Shown here piece by piece: positions 1 through 7,843 of a stretch of 20,983 bases of DNA; position 1 is the stretch's first letter, and each line of letters opens with the position of its first letter. Origin of the DNA: DATBFG01 sp036558645 (GTDB taxonomy: Bacteria > Acidobacteriota > Terriglobia > Terriglobales > Acidobacteriaceae); NCBI GenBank assembly GCA_036558645.1, contig DATBFG010000091.1, positions 1 to 20,983 on the forward strand, written 5' to 3'. The translations under genes were made by a program, and so were the position numbers. Below the pieces are notes generated by a model, which searched no databases, was not told where the DNA came from, and worked only from the letters and a program-made list of their open reading frames with translations.

Positions 1-1448
1 GCGGCGTCGTAGAGTTCCCGGAAAAAATCCGGCAAAGCTTCAACCGAGTCCTCGGGGTGCGTGTGGTGGTGGGCAGGGTTGTAACAGGCAGGAACGCCGT
101 TCATATGCTGGCCGTCGAGTTTGAGACCGTCAAATCCCCAATCGACAAGGATCTTCCGCACCAATTGTTTGTGATACTCCACAACCCGTGAGTTGGCAGG
201 GCACAGATAGTAGGAATTCCACCATGAAATCTTGCGCCTTGAGCCATCGCGATTTTCCAATGCCAGATCAGGTTCGTCTGTAAGCAACTCAGAATCAGAG
301 ACCGCGCTGAGGGGCGACCACCAGAGCTGTGCCTTGAATCCTTCCTGGTGAATCCGGTCCACCATCGCTTTGATGTCGGCATCGCCATGGGGAAACTTCT
401 TCGGATCGAGCTGCCAATCGCCGTAGTTATTCTGCCAACCGTCATCTAACGTGACCCAGGTGAATCCCATGCGCTTCACGGTGGGCAGGGTGTCGTAGAC
501 CTGCTGCGGCTTGAAGTCGCGTCCATATCCCCAAGCGCACCAGATCGCTCCGAAAGCGCTGTCCGGCGCCTTGGCCATCTGAAAACCCTGTTTCAACATG
601 AACCGGCGGTAGGTAAGCAGCGTCTGGAAGTAGTCTCCGTTATGGACTGAAACGAAAGTACGAAAGGTGCGAAGGCCTTCGCCGGACGACAAGGACTGCT
701 CGTGCCGATACTGCACGCTAAGCTGAGCCTGGCGCGCGTTCGGCATGGCAACTGGAAGCGAAATCAGACGCGGTCGCGGTTCAACTTGGCCTACTCCTAT
801 GCCCGCATCTCTGCGCCAGACATCGACAATAGGCGTGCCACCTCCATAGTCGCTCGCGTTCATGCCCAGGTAGTTCTGCTGAGAGAATCCTGCCTTCAGT
901 GGGACTATCCAGTCCGGGCGACGCTCGTAAGAACCGCTCTGAAACGACCAAAAAGGCACATCCGACGGGCTGTGCTGCGCATCGATCGTATACTTATTGT
1001 TGGTCCACTCCAGGATCTTTAGTTGTGACTTCCCGGTATTCGTGTAGCTGACATCGAAGATCGCAAGATTGGGGAATTCATCGTAGATGATGACGGAGAG
1101 ATTCTTTCTCAGTCTGCCAGCTATACCGACAAGTGTGAGTTTCTCTCCCGCACCATAGGTGTCGGTTATGCGCTCTTGCGTCTGCGAGATCAAATTAAAG
1201 TCGGACCAGGAGCGCTCAGTGCCTTTGACAGTCTCGGAAGCGGAGAAAGAGCCCAGGGGAACATCCTTTGCTCCGAATCGTGCAATCACGCGGCTGTGCA
1301 TGCTCTTGTCGAACTCGATGCGGAGGCTGGGGCTCTCGATCTGCGCCAACGAGGCACGACGCAATGCGGATTGACCAGGCCTAGTTGAAGCCTGGCCCGC
1401 CGCCCACAGTGCTGTGAAGATGAGCAGTGTAGAGAACACTTTCGTCAT
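1..1448 (-). CDS. Secreted alpha-galactosidase, GH36/melibiase type (3' end outside window)
   Basis: The frame is open from ATG at 1448 to the left edge (482 codons), so the C-terminus is missing. Residues 1-22 form a signal peptide (MTKVFSTLLIFTALWAAGQA), so the enzyme should act in the periplasm or outside. An N-terminal beta-sandwich-like part (about 25-280) is followed by a TIM-barrel segment with FGAIWCAWGYGRDF (297-310), LDDGW (334-338), QLWWSPL and GFDGLKLDG (438-446). In GH36/GH27 enzymes the nucleophile is the Asp of a K-x-D motif, which here is Asp445 of KLD; the acid/base would lie beyond the edge. The expected reaction is release of alpha-galactose from oligosaccharides. The start is 9 nt after the stop of the upstream gene, with CGGTGA just before it, so the two are probably translated from one mRNA. 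A related GH36 specificity cannot be excluded. Confidence 0.85.
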   Translation of the reverse strand, partial: MTKVFSTLLIFTALWAAGQASTRPGQSALRRASLAQIESPSLRIEFDKSMHSRVIARFGAKDVPLGSFSASETVKGTERSWSDFNLISQTQERITDTYGAGEKLTLVGIAGRLRKNLSVIIYDEFPNLAIFDVSYTNTGKSQLKILEWTNNKYTIDAQHSPSDVPFWSFQSGSYERRPDWIVPLKAGFSQQNYLGMNASDYGGGTPIVDVWRRDAGIGVGQVEPRPRLISLPVAMPNARQAQLSVQYRHEQSLSSGEGLRTFRTFVSVHNGDYFQTLLTYRRFMLKQGFQMAKAPDSAFGAIWCAWGYGRDFKPQQVYDTLPTVKRMGFTWVTLDDGWQNNYGDWQLDPKKFPHGDADIKAMVDRIHQEGFKAQLWWSPLSAVSDSELLTDEPDLALENRDGSRRKISWWNSYYLCPANSRVVEYHKQLVRKILVDWGFDGLKLDGQHMNGVPACYNPAHHHTHPEDSVEALPDFFRELYDA

Positions 1449-1457
1449 GGTTCACCG

Positions 1458-3032
1458 TTAAAAGCCATGATGGAGGTTAGAACGCAGAGTTAGTGAACCA
1501 TCCTCGTTGAGCTTCTGCCGACAAGCCCATTGGACTGGGTAACGCATACCTTTTACGTCCAACTCCGCTCTGAGTCTTAAACCTGCAAATTTTGTTTCTT
1601 TGGGCAGCACGAACTGGGCCTGCCGGAGCTTCCCGGGCAGGGGATACCCCGGGTCCAGGCATCCGGTCGTCAGAATTTTTCCGTCTGCAGTTTCTACTGT
1701 CACGCGAAGCACGCCTGGAACACCGGAGATGCCATCGTTTGCAAAGGCGACGATAAGGCCCAGGTAGTCGCCGTCATCATAGCTCCAGATCATGGAAGGC
1801 CTGACACGATAGCCAATTCGACGATTGATCTGGTCGAACGCCTTGGGGAATGCCCGATAATAGCTCAGCAGATTCTTGGCGCTGATCGCGTGAAAGTTCC
1901 AAAGCGACCAATAGTTCGCCCCCACGTCGATTACGTGAGCAATCATGTTTTCCGCTGGCGACAAGCCTTCTTCGGAAGGGAACGAGTCCGGACTCTTCGC
2001 AGGGATGCCTTGTTCGAGCACTGCGGCGATCCACGGCGGACGATTACTGAGGGCTTCGATTTGCTCGTTCTCGATGAAGATGGTGTCACTACGAATCCAG
2101 TTGTGACTTCGAATGGTGAGATCTAGGACCTCTGAATTGCCGACCCGGCTGTAGTCGGGCTGAGTGTTCGTTAGTAGCGGAGTCTTGGTAAAGTGTTTCT
2201 GCTGAATTTCCAGCATTTTAACCCAGGTCTTCTCTGCGGTTTGGTAGTCGGGAAACGGAGTGTTGATGAAGGGCCAAGTGTGGCCTTCACCCCAGAATCC
2301 ATATAGAAAGGTGTCAACAAACTCGACAGACGGGTTGCCATCGAATTCCGCCGCTAGAAGACCGACCAGTTCACTGAATGCCTCTTGAAAAAAAGGATGA
2401 TCGAACCGGGGCTGATAACGCGAATATTGATTCTCTATGAAGCGTGCAGCAGCTTTCTTTTCTTTCTCATCAGGAATGAGATCAACAGTCGGTACTTTGT
2501 CGAGAACGAAATCCGGTAGCGCCGGCTCGTGCTTATAATCGGGCGCGCTCATCTGAATGCGAAGTCCAACCCGTTTATTGTTCTTTTTTGCAAGATCGAA
2601 GACGAGTTTCACGTAATCAGGCAACTCGAGCCGACCAGGTCGCGGCTGGACCTCCCGCCAAGTCGGTCGTATGTAAAGCTGTTGCCCCAAGGGAAACCGA
2701 ACCAGGTCTTCAATGGCCTCGGGAATGTTGTCCGATTTAATTTCCTCTGTGCCACTGTCGGCCGTGATGTAAGTAATCAGTCCCTTGCCATAGTTCGGTA
2801 CGACTTCTTCGGATGGTGTCGTAGTCATCACCACTTCATCAGTCGGGATAAGGGCCTCAGGTGCGTATTGTGGAAAAGGCCCCTGATTGAGCCGATTGGC
2901 GACGGGCGGCCCAGAACCAAAGTCGTATTTGTCCCAGTTGTGGGCAGGAACGAACCCGTAAGCTTTGGTAGTTCCAAGTTCAGCAGCTACTGCTAAAGCA
3001 ACACTCCGTTTCAGAAAGTCTCTTCGCTGCAT
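1458..3032 (-). CDS. Tat-exported TIM-barrel glycoside hydrolase-like protein
   Basis: A 524-aa protein starting MQRRDFLKRSVALAVAAELG, a twin-arginine-type signal (RRDFLK at 3-8). After a linker, residues 85-420 look like a (beta/alpha)8 glycosidase of clan GH-A type, as in beta-galactosidase/DUF4832-like proteins: QLYIRPTWREVQPRPGRLEL (118-137), RVGLRIQMSAPD, then YGFWGEGHTW (244-253) with Glu249 in the usual acid/base position, and AAVLEQG with Glu340 as a candidate nucleophile. The last 120 residues look like a beta-sandwich. The catalytic roles are inferred by analogy. GGGAGG lies 9 nt before the ATG. The gene is first in a two-gene unit with the alpha-galactosidase, suggesting joint use on a galactose-containing polysaccharide. 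The exact CAZy family is not certain. Confidence 0.75.
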   Translation of the reverse strand: MQRRDFLKRSVALAVAAELGTTKAYGFVPAHNWDKYDFGSGPPVANRLNQGPFPQYAPEALIPTDEVVMTTTPSEEVVPNYGKGLITYITADSGTEEIKSDNIPEAIEDLVRFPLGQQLYIRPTWREVQPRPGRLELPDYVKLVFDLAKKNNKRVGLRIQMSAPDYKHEPALPDFVLDKVPTVDLIPDEKEKKAAARFIENQYSRYQPRFDHPFFQEAFSELVGLLAAEFDGNPSVEFVDTFLYGFWGEGHTWPFINTPFPDYQTAEKTWVKMLEIQQKHFTKTPLLTNTQPDYSRVGNSEVLDLTIRSHNWIRSDTIFIENEQIEALSNRPPWIAAVLEQGIPAKSPDSFPSEEGLSPAENMIAHVIDVGANYWSLWNFHAISAKNLLSYYRAFPKAFDQINRRIGYRVRPSMIWSYDDGDYLGLIVAFANDGISGVPGVLRVTVETADGKILTTGCLDPGYPLPGKLRQAQFVLPKETKFAGLRLRAELDVKGMRYPVQWACRQKLNEDGSLTLRSNLHHGF

Positions 3033-3104
3033 TGAAGTTGTCCTCCCATTGCCAATCGGCCCACGAACCGGGCCAAGAGGAACATTGCTTTCGATCTGTT
3101 TCCT

Positions 3105-3132
3105 TTTATATCGTTTTATTTCGTTTTGTCTA
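3105..3132 (-). promoter_or_regulatory. Promoter-like site with tandem TCGTTTT boxes upstream of hydrolase unit
   Basis: On the minus strand, TAGACA (3132-3127), a 16-nt spacer and TATAAA (3110-3105) resemble a sigma-70 promoter. It lies about 73 nt upstream of the ATG at 3032. On the plus strand the spacer holds TCGTTTT at 3111 and 3121, exactly 10 bp apart, with a weaker copy at 3101, so one helical face repeats the same box. A sugar-responsive regulator may bind here. This is pattern matching only. Confidence 0.45.
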
Positions 3133-3531
3133 GGGCCTGATTTTCATAGACTGAAAACAATCCGAGGTGCCGTTGAAGAAATCGGGACAGAGGGCGAGGT
3201 TAAGCCGACCGACTCAACAGGCAATCACGTTATTGGGGTCCAAGGCGCCGAAGGAAGATCCAGAAAGGAGTTTCGAGGAAGTAAAACGTCGCATTCCGTT
3301 CGACCCGCGAAACCATATTCAGGAACCGGCATAATGTGCCAAAAGTGTGCAGAATTCATGCTGGCAACGCGGGCGGCTGTGGCACCACTATTGGCTGAGT
3401 GTCGGTGGGTCTGAAGGGCCTGCGCCGGTGAGGTCTTCTGCAGGAACTGTGCCAATGGTGCGGCGGAGATGAGCGCAGAACGGCATCGAGAAGGGCGCGT
3501 CCAAAATCAATAGCGGTACAGAGCGGAGAGT
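3133..3531. other. Intergenic region, no supported gene
   Basis: No convincing coding sequence was found. A 76-codon minus frame (3225-3455) has no ribosome binding site and no recognisable domain. The region contains one copy (3331-3351) of an AATGTG...TGTG motif that recurs at 11952 and 14653, which may mark a mobile-element end. It separates the sugar-hydrolase unit from the phage-like zone. Confidence 0.5.
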
Positions 3532-4281
3532 CTAGTGTGGTACATGGCTGGCGTGCTCGAGGAGCTCAGTCGACTTCAGAGTAAAAGGCAAGGCCAGGTT
3601 CGAGCGTGTGGTAATACGCCCTAAGTTTCTTACGCACCTGAGAAATACTTCCTTTCGTATTTTGCCGTCCGGCATGACGCGCGTGTACCAAGAAGAAAGC
3701 CACTGAATCCAGAGATCGATCTGCACGTCTAGAGATTGATCGACCGGTTTTCGTGGCTTAGTCTTTCGGATGACCTTTTCCCAATCCTTCTCAAGAGCAA
3801 CGTCGGCCATGTTCCGGTTGCGATAACGATCATACTGTTCTCTGCCGAAATGCTCATTCATGATGATGTGAAAAAGACGGTCCCAATAACAGGGCTTTAG
3901 GTTGTCTTTAAACCATCGTTGAAGTCTCTCCTCTAACTTAGCTCGAAAGTGCTCACCTGAGCTGCCTTGGAGCAACTTCCTGCATCGACTCATCACTGCA
4001 ACATCGCTTCGAACGGACTTCATCCTAGCCTTTTTCCCAAGTTTTTTCTTCAGTCTGGGTTTTGGAGAATAGAGAAGTTCTAGCAAGCAGTCTCGCACCA
4101 GTGTGTCCGAAACCCCTAAGCATCGTGCCAGCTGTCTTTTGCTATAACGTGCATGCAGGGGCCTCAGGCGGTCACGGCGTTGGCGCTGGCCTAGCTTTTT
4201 CCAAATTTCTTTCAGATGTATCACATCCGGATCTGTACAGCAGTCTGGGTTCTTTGAGTGCCAAGTCATCGTAAACACCAT
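3532..4281 (-). CDS. Hypothetical protein with N-terminal helix-turn-helix
   Basis: An unrecognised basic protein of about 249 aa. Near residues 46-67 the segment YSKRQLARCLGVSDTLVRDC fits a helix-turn-helix of the type in ParB-like or phage/plasmid regulators. It is followed by a Lys/Arg-rich stretch (KPRLKKKLGKKARMKS). The rest is rich in Trp, Arg and Lys (WFKDNLKPCYWDRLFH; LWIQWLSSWYTRV) and has no known catalytic motif. The start is uncertain: GTG at 4287, ATG at 4281 and ATG at 4269 are all in frame, and none has a clear Shine-Dalgarno sequence. ATG 4281 was taken as the longest ATG start. A short palindrome 25 bp upstream could be its own operator. With the terminase fragment downstream it suggests a phage or integrative-element relic. 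Confidence 0.6.
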   Translation of the reverse strand: MVFTMTWHSKNPDCCTDPDVIHLKEIWKKLGQRQRRDRLRPLHARYSKRQLARCLGVSDTLVRDCLLELLYSPKPRLKKKLGKKARMKSVRSDVAVMSRCRKLLQGSSGEHFRAKLEERLQRWFKDNLKPCYWDRLFHIIMNEHFGREQYDRYRNRNMADVALEKDWEKVIRKTKPRKPVDQSLDVQIDLWIQWLSSWYTRVMPDGKIRKEVFLRCVRNLGRITTRSNLALPFTLKSTELLEHASHVPH

Positions 4282-4305
4282 AGTCACCTGAAAAAATCAG
4301 ATGTG

Positions 4306-4319
4306 GTGATGAACATCAC
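4306..4319. promoter_or_regulatory. Short palindrome, candidate operator
   Basis: GTGATG and CATCAC form a perfect 6-bp inverted repeat around a 2-bp centre (AA), about 25 bp upstream of the HTH gene's ATG at 4281. The position suits autoregulation by the HTH protein. The short arm length means chance is possible. Confidence 0.3.
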
Positions 4320-4592
4320 AGGTGCGGGAGACCGCGATCACGCCAACAAGTGCATGAACCATCGACAACCTCAACATTTCGACGATCCTCGTGGCACGAG
4401 GGGGTTCGCACTTGCAAAATTCCATGAATTTGCTCTCCTGGAGGGGTTCGCACTTGGATCAGATCACGAAATGCGGCGCTAGGGCGGTTGGTCGAGGTAG
4501 CAAGCATTCGTCCTTTTGCGGTGGAGTCAGCCTCTTGGTCCGATTTGGAATCACTCTGCACCGAGACTTACCGACCGGCACCTTCGGCATCT

Positions 4593-4612
4593 ATCGAGTA
4601 AGAGTACTCGAT
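4593..4612. repeat. Inverted repeat, 8-bp arms
   Basis: ATCGAGTA and TACTCGAT are perfect arms around a 4-nt centre (AGAG), 55 bp before the ATG at 4668. An alternative outer pairing GGCATC/GATGCC overlaps it. It could be an operator or a leader hairpin. No T-run follows. Confidence 0.5.
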
Positions 4613-4627
4613 GCCAACCTAGGATTG

Positions 4628-4648
4628 CTTACAACCGAAGGTTGTAAG
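4628..4648. repeat. Inverted repeat, 9-bp arms with 3-nt centre
   Basis: CTTACAACC and GGTTGTAAG are perfect arms around GAA, ending 19 bp before the ATG at 4668. No T-run follows, so a terminator is unlikely. It is placed like an operator or a 5' leader hairpin of the plus-strand ORF. Confidence 0.55.
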
Positions 4649-4667
4649 TGGAAGAAGGCTTTTATAT

Positions 4668-5150
4668 ATGCACATTGAAGTTGATTCTTCCTCGACAAAG
4701 AGCGTGCCGCTCGATACCCTGCTGCTCTGGAGGAGGCATGAGGCGATCATGGCGGAGTTGGCGCGCATTGGTCACGACTGGGTGGAACTCGCGAAGCGCA
4801 TTCAGGCGTTTGTCAGGGCGAAGTTTTTCCGGGCGGTGAAGAACCCTGAGACCAACAAGCGTTTTACCCGGGCCGCCGACTGGGTCCGGTTCGTAACCGG
4901 GCAGTGCCCCTCCGCGTTTTGCCGCGACCAGCAGATTCTGCGGGAGCTGGAAGGCTTGGTGCCGGAAACGGATCTCAAGGAGATGAGCCGCGAGAATGCC
5001 AAGCAGTTGGTACAGCACAATATGGAGTTTTCGCCCCCGGCCAGGCTTCGCGCCTGGCCTTTACTTTTCTTAGCGATGCCAGCTCATGGACAACGCTCGG
5101 TATCTGGTTACCTCAAGCTCGGAGCCAAAATTCTAGCCCGTGCATTTTGA
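4668..5150 (+). CDS. Hypothetical phage-like protein, 3' part probably disrupted
   Basis: A 160-codon frame, not recognised. Residues 1-115 look like a real protein, mostly helical, with balanced charge (HDWVELAKRIQAFVRAKFF, DLKEMSRENAKQLVQ). From about residue 118 the frame reads through a strong terminator hairpin (5039-5070) and the composition changes to low-complexity sequence (FSPPARLRAWPLLFLAMPAH). The native 3' end was therefore probably lost and the frame now ends by chance at 5150, next to the terminase fragment. GGAAGAAGG lies 7 nt or more before the ATG. Its position suggests a phage origin. No function is proposed. Confidence 0.45.
   Translation: MHIEVDSSSTKSVPLDTLLLWRRHEAIMAELARIGHDWVELAKRIQAFVRAKFFRAVKNPETNKRFTRAADWVRFVTGQCPSAFCRDQQILRELEGLVPETDLKEMSRENAKQLVQHNMEFSPPARLRAWPLLFLAMPAHGQRSVSGYLKLGAKILARAF
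5039..5070 (+). terminator. Rho-independent terminator-like hairpin inside an ORF
   Basis: GGCCAGGC (5039-5046) and GCCTGGCC (5052-5059) pair perfectly around a 5-nt loop TTCGC, followed by TTTACTTTTCTT. This is a good intrinsic terminator on the plus strand. It lies inside the 4668-5150 frame, which supports the view that the 3' end of that ORF is not native. Confidence 0.6.
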
Positions 5151-5426
5151 GTGCTATCGGGATGTTTCGCCAATCGTGGCGACGCAGCTGAGCAGAAGAT
5201 TCAAATGACCGGGCCAGTCATCAAGACGAACAAGGGCTATCCGATTCAAAACCCCTACCTTGGAATTTCGAATACCGCTCTCGAGAATATCCGCAGGTTC
5301 CTAATTGAGTTTGGCATGTCCCCAGCCTCTCGCAGCAAACTGCGGATCACGATTAAGGACAGTGACGAAGAAGATCCGCTGGCGGAGTTCCTGAGGCCGA
5401 ACACTCAGCAGAGAGAGCCGAATTGA
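5151..5426 (+). pseudogene. Phage terminase small subunit (P27 family), C-terminal fragment
   Basis: A 91-codon frame matching the C-terminal half of P27-type small terminase subunits. MTGPVIKTNKGYPIQNPYL is followed by TALENIRRFLIEFGMSPASR, the usual GPV...NPYL...RFL.EFG.(T/S)P.SR pattern. Intact family members are about 150-170 aa and have an N-terminal DNA-binding part before this region. Here an in-frame stop sits directly upstream of the GTG at 5151, so the N-terminal half is absent. In phages this subunit recognises DNA for packaging by the large subunit, which is not in the window. It is best read as a prophage scar. ATG 5205 is an alternative internal start. Confidence 0.6.
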
Positions 5427-5450
5427 GAAGACTTCAATTTTTTGTCTTCT
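5426..5450. terminator. Weak hairpin between convergent genes
   Basis: AGAAGAC (5426-5432) and GTCTTCT (5444-5450) pair around an 11-nt A/T-rich loop. It lies between the plus-strand terminase fragment and the minus-strand gene ending at 5464. There is no downstream T-run on either strand, so termination is only a possibility suggested by position. Confidence 0.3.
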
Positions 5451-5463
5451 ACATCTTCAGAAC

Positions 5464-6609
5464 TTAGGGAGTCAGCTTAAAGGCTGTTCCCAAATCAAAA
5501 GCACCTCCACTCGAAGTTGTGCCGTATAAGTTGCCCGCATTGTCCCGAATTAGCCCTCCCCAAGGAAACGATCCGTCTGTGCCTCCATTGAAGCTATGCA
5601 GTAAGCTCAAGTTGCCGCTTGGGTCCAACCTGAAAGCAACGCCGTAGCCGTAGCTGCCTCCACCGTTAGTTACACCATATAGGTTCCCTTCTTCGTCAGC
5701 GATCAGGTTTCCAGAGCCCGCCAACCCGTCAGACCTATCAAATGTGTGCAGAATTGTTTCCTGGCCGCTCGGATCTATCTTGAAGATCACTCCTGCCCTA
5801 AAAGTTCCCTCTTCGTGAGTAGTCCCGTAGAGATTTCCTGCAGCATCGCGCACCAAAGGTCCATTCGGATAGCCCCCGTCCTCACCGCCAGCGAAGGTGT
5901 GCAACACCGTCTCGTTGCCAGCCGTATCCAACTTAAACACTATTCCAAAATCGAACGTACCGCCGTATTCAGTCACGCCATAAAAGTTGTTTTCTTCGTC
6001 TCGAATCAGCCCTCCAGCAGGCCACCTTCCATCCGCGCCGCCTGCGAAGTTGTAAAGTACCGTCTCTTTCCCAGTGACATCGAGTTTGAAAACCACTCCC
6101 GCATTAAAGGTGCCGCCCTGGAGAGTCGTACCATACAGCGTGCCCTCTGGATCCCGTAGCAATCGCGCAATGGGTCCCCACCCGTCCGCGCCGCCCGTGA
6201 AGCTATATAGGACAGTTATCTTGCCTGCGGTATCGAGCTTAAAGACAGATCCGTAGCTGTATGCGCCTCCTAACAAGGCAGTGCCGTACAGATTCCCCTC
6301 CTTATCTCGAATCAACGTCGATTGAGGATCACCTCCATCTGCGAACGTAAAGAAGTGCAGCACCGTTTCACTGTTGCCCGTCGTGGCGTTCGTTATTTTG
6401 AAGACTGCTCCCGCGGAGTCAGGGCCTCCGCCTAGAGTGGTGCCGTAGACGTTGCCTGCATGATCCCCGACCAGCCCTGTATATGGTGCTGCCCCATCTC
6501 CGATACCACCGAAACTGTGAAGCGTAGTGAACGTCTGTGCCGGCGCTGCTATTGCCCATGCGACCAGGAGAGTCACGGTTCTGAAGCCCGTAAGACTGAA
6601 CGATTTCAT
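5464..6609 (-). CDS. Secreted Gloeo/Verruco-repeat (TIGR03803-like) protein
   Basis: A 381-aa protein built of seven copies of a roughly 45-residue repeat: GNLYGTT..GG...G.VFKLD..G.ETVLY.F.GG.DG..P..GLIRD. This is the pattern of the TIGR03803 Gloeo/Verruco repeat, thought to fold as a beta-propeller. The N-terminus MKSFSLTGFRTVTLLVAWAIAAPAQ is a signal peptide, so the protein is exported. ATG 6609 is chosen because AAGGAGA lies 6 nt upstream; an in-frame start at 6666 would add 19 residues without a signal function. There is no C-terminal anchor domain: the protein ends inside the last repeat (TAFKLTP). The function of the family is unknown. It lies 83 bp after the HAF-repeat gene on the same strand and may be co-transcribed. 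Confidence 0.85.
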   Translation of the reverse strand: MKSFSLTGFRTVTLLVAWAIAAPAQTFTTLHSFGGIGDGAAPYTGLVGDHAGNVYGTTLGGGPDSAGAVFKITNATTGNSETVLHFFTFADGGDPQSTLIRDKEGNLYGTALLGGAYSYGSVFKLDTAGKITVLYSFTGGADGWGPIARLLRDPEGTLYGTTLQGGTFNAGVVFKLDVTGKETVLYNFAGGADGRWPAGGLIRDEENNFYGVTEYGGTFDFGIVFKLDTAGNETVLHTFAGGEDGGYPNGPLVRDAAGNLYGTTHEEGTFRAGVIFKIDPSGQETILHTFDRSDGLAGSGNLIADEEGNLYGVTNGGGSYGYGVAFRLDPSGNLSLLHSFNGGTDGSFPWGGLIRDNAGNLYGTTSSGGAFDLGTAFKLTP

Positions 6610-6667
6610 GGTGATCTCCTTTGCGAGAGCTTGAGCGATCCTGAACGCCGTGCGCGTGACCTTCATG

Positions 6668-6693
6668 GATGTAGCCCTACAATGCGCTACATC
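6668..6693 (-). repeat. Intergenic stem-loop between two secreted-protein genes
   Basis: GATGTAGC (6668-6675) and GCTACATC (6686-6693) form a perfect 8-bp stem with a 10-nt loop, directly after the stop codon of the HAF-repeat gene and 58 nt before the start of the next gene. No T-run follows, so it may be an attenuator or an mRNA-end stabiliser that sets the ratio of the two products. Confidence 0.5.
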
Positions 6694-7814
6694 TAGTTAA
6701 CATTAATCTGATCAACCACCTTTGCTATCTCTCCACTCGAATCCACAGCTTTGATCACAAATCTTTCATTCATGCCGACGGGAACGTTCATGTCGGCGTC
6801 GAGGCTAGTTCCCTCAACGCTATAGACTTTTTGGTAATTGACCCAAACCTCGAAGAGAGTGCCCGGATTTTGTCCCACGGCTGTGGCGGCAACGTGGACA
6901 GGGTTCGTCACGTTACTGCGGTTCGCGGGGCTTGAGACCTGAATTGTCAGGATCGGAGTGGCAACAAACGCAGCGTCTAGAAATTCTCCGTCCACTCCGA
7001 TCAGGATGCGGGCATCATTCAAGCCTTGCACGTAGGTCCACCCGCGAATGTATTCCACATTCGACACACCTTGAGCTGGAACGCCAAAGGCCAGGAATCT
7101 GGTCTGACTACTTCCAACAATATCCCCTCGGTCGTTTATGCCGAGTGGAAATTTGCCGATCGTGTCGCGTGCATTCAAGAAGTGAAAAACGTTTTGGTAC
7201 AACCAGAAACCGCGCCCGCCGCTGCGATCCGACACGCTGCCAACGATCATTCCAGCATTGTTGACGCCGAACAATAACGTATCTACCCGTCCGTTCGAGT
7301 CCACCAGCGGAGCATCCACTTTTTGGAAAACCCCGTGGTGGTACACGAAACCATGATTGACTCCGTTTTCGTCGGTGCAGGTGCCAACAATCGTCCCCAG
7401 GTTGTTGATTGCGGATGGATATGTATTGCTCGATCCTGGTCCGTTGATGGTCGTGAAAACACCCTGGTGAAGCAAGTACCCATGGGTTTGTGGATTGTTG
7501 GGCAGGGCATAATAGCCCACGACATCACCATCGTCATTGATGCCGGTTGCGGAGGAGTAATTCGTGCCCGGAAAGTCTACAACTGTAAAATTCCCCTTTT
7601 CGTAGATGAAACCGTGCGTTGCAGGATCACCTGAGCCGAAATCTACATACGAGCCCACGATCACATTGTTGTTGTTGATTCCGCGAGGATTGATGAACCA
7701 GCCAGGGTTATACAGCCGGTTGTACTTGTAAGCGATACCCAGGCTGGTTTGGCCGGATGCAACGACTGCGGTTGCCAGTAGAGCTGCCAGGAAGGCGGAG
7801 AAACGGATAGCCAT
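6693..7814 (-). CDS. Secreted HAF-repeat protein
   Basis: A 373-aa protein with signal peptide MAIRFSAFLAALLATAVVASGQ and at least five repeats of the form GIND.G.IVG.Y.D..G..HGFVY..G.F...D.PG, for example HGFIYEKGNFTVVDFPG and HGFVYHHGVFQKVDAP. This is the extracellular HAF repeat (TIGR02913-like), a propeller-type family of unknown function. The last 85 residues (TIQVSSPANRSNVTNPVHVAA onward) look like an Ig-like beta domain. ATG 7814 is favoured by GGAG 8 nt upstream; the in-frame GTG at 7823 overlaps that site. The start lies 29 nt after the Wzz gene stop, so it is probably in the same transcript, which links it to cell-surface polysaccharide. Confidence 0.85.
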   Translation of the reverse strand: MAIRFSAFLAALLATAVVASGQTSLGIAYKYNRLYNPGWFINPRGINNNNVIVGSYVDFGSGDPATHGFIYEKGNFTVVDFPGTNYSSATGINDDGDVVGYYALPNNPQTHGYLLHQGVFTTINGPGSSNTYPSAINNLGTIVGTCTDENGVNHGFVYHHGVFQKVDAPLVDSNGRVDTLLFGVNNAGMIVGSVSDRSGGRGFWLYQNVFHFLNARDTIGKFPLGINDRGDIVGSSQTRFLAFGVPAQGVSNVEYIRGWTYVQGLNDARILIGVDGEFLDAAFVATPILTIQVSSPANRSNVTNPVHVAATAVGQNPGTLFEVWVNYQKVYSVEGTSLDADMNVPVGMNERFVIKAVDSSGEIAKVVDQINVN

Positions 7815-7843
7815 GAGAGTCACTCCAGGGCGGAGTTGCTGCG

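Larger units (their letters stand above)
4288..4667. other. Non-coding region rich in short repeats
   Basis: No supported gene lies between the divergent ORFs at 4281 (minus) and 4668 (plus). The region holds three inverted repeats (4306-4319, 4593-4612, 4628-4648) and a direct repeat GGGGTTCGCACTTG at 4401-4414 and 4443-4456, 42 bp apart. This density suggests a phage or plasmid control region. Confidence 0.5.

Noticed and set aside
101..445. 114-codon minus frame as a gene
   Set aside because: It is an out-of-phase reading within the alpha-galactosidase, whose own frame is open over the whole stretch and has family motifs.
2529..2996. 155-codon plus frame as a gene
   Set aside because: It is antisense to the Tat-exported hydrolase-like protein and has no domain or ribosome site.
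3225..3455. 76-aa minus-strand protein
   Set aside because: No ribosome site and no domain. The only notable piece is the repeated AATGTG...TGTG motif in antisense.
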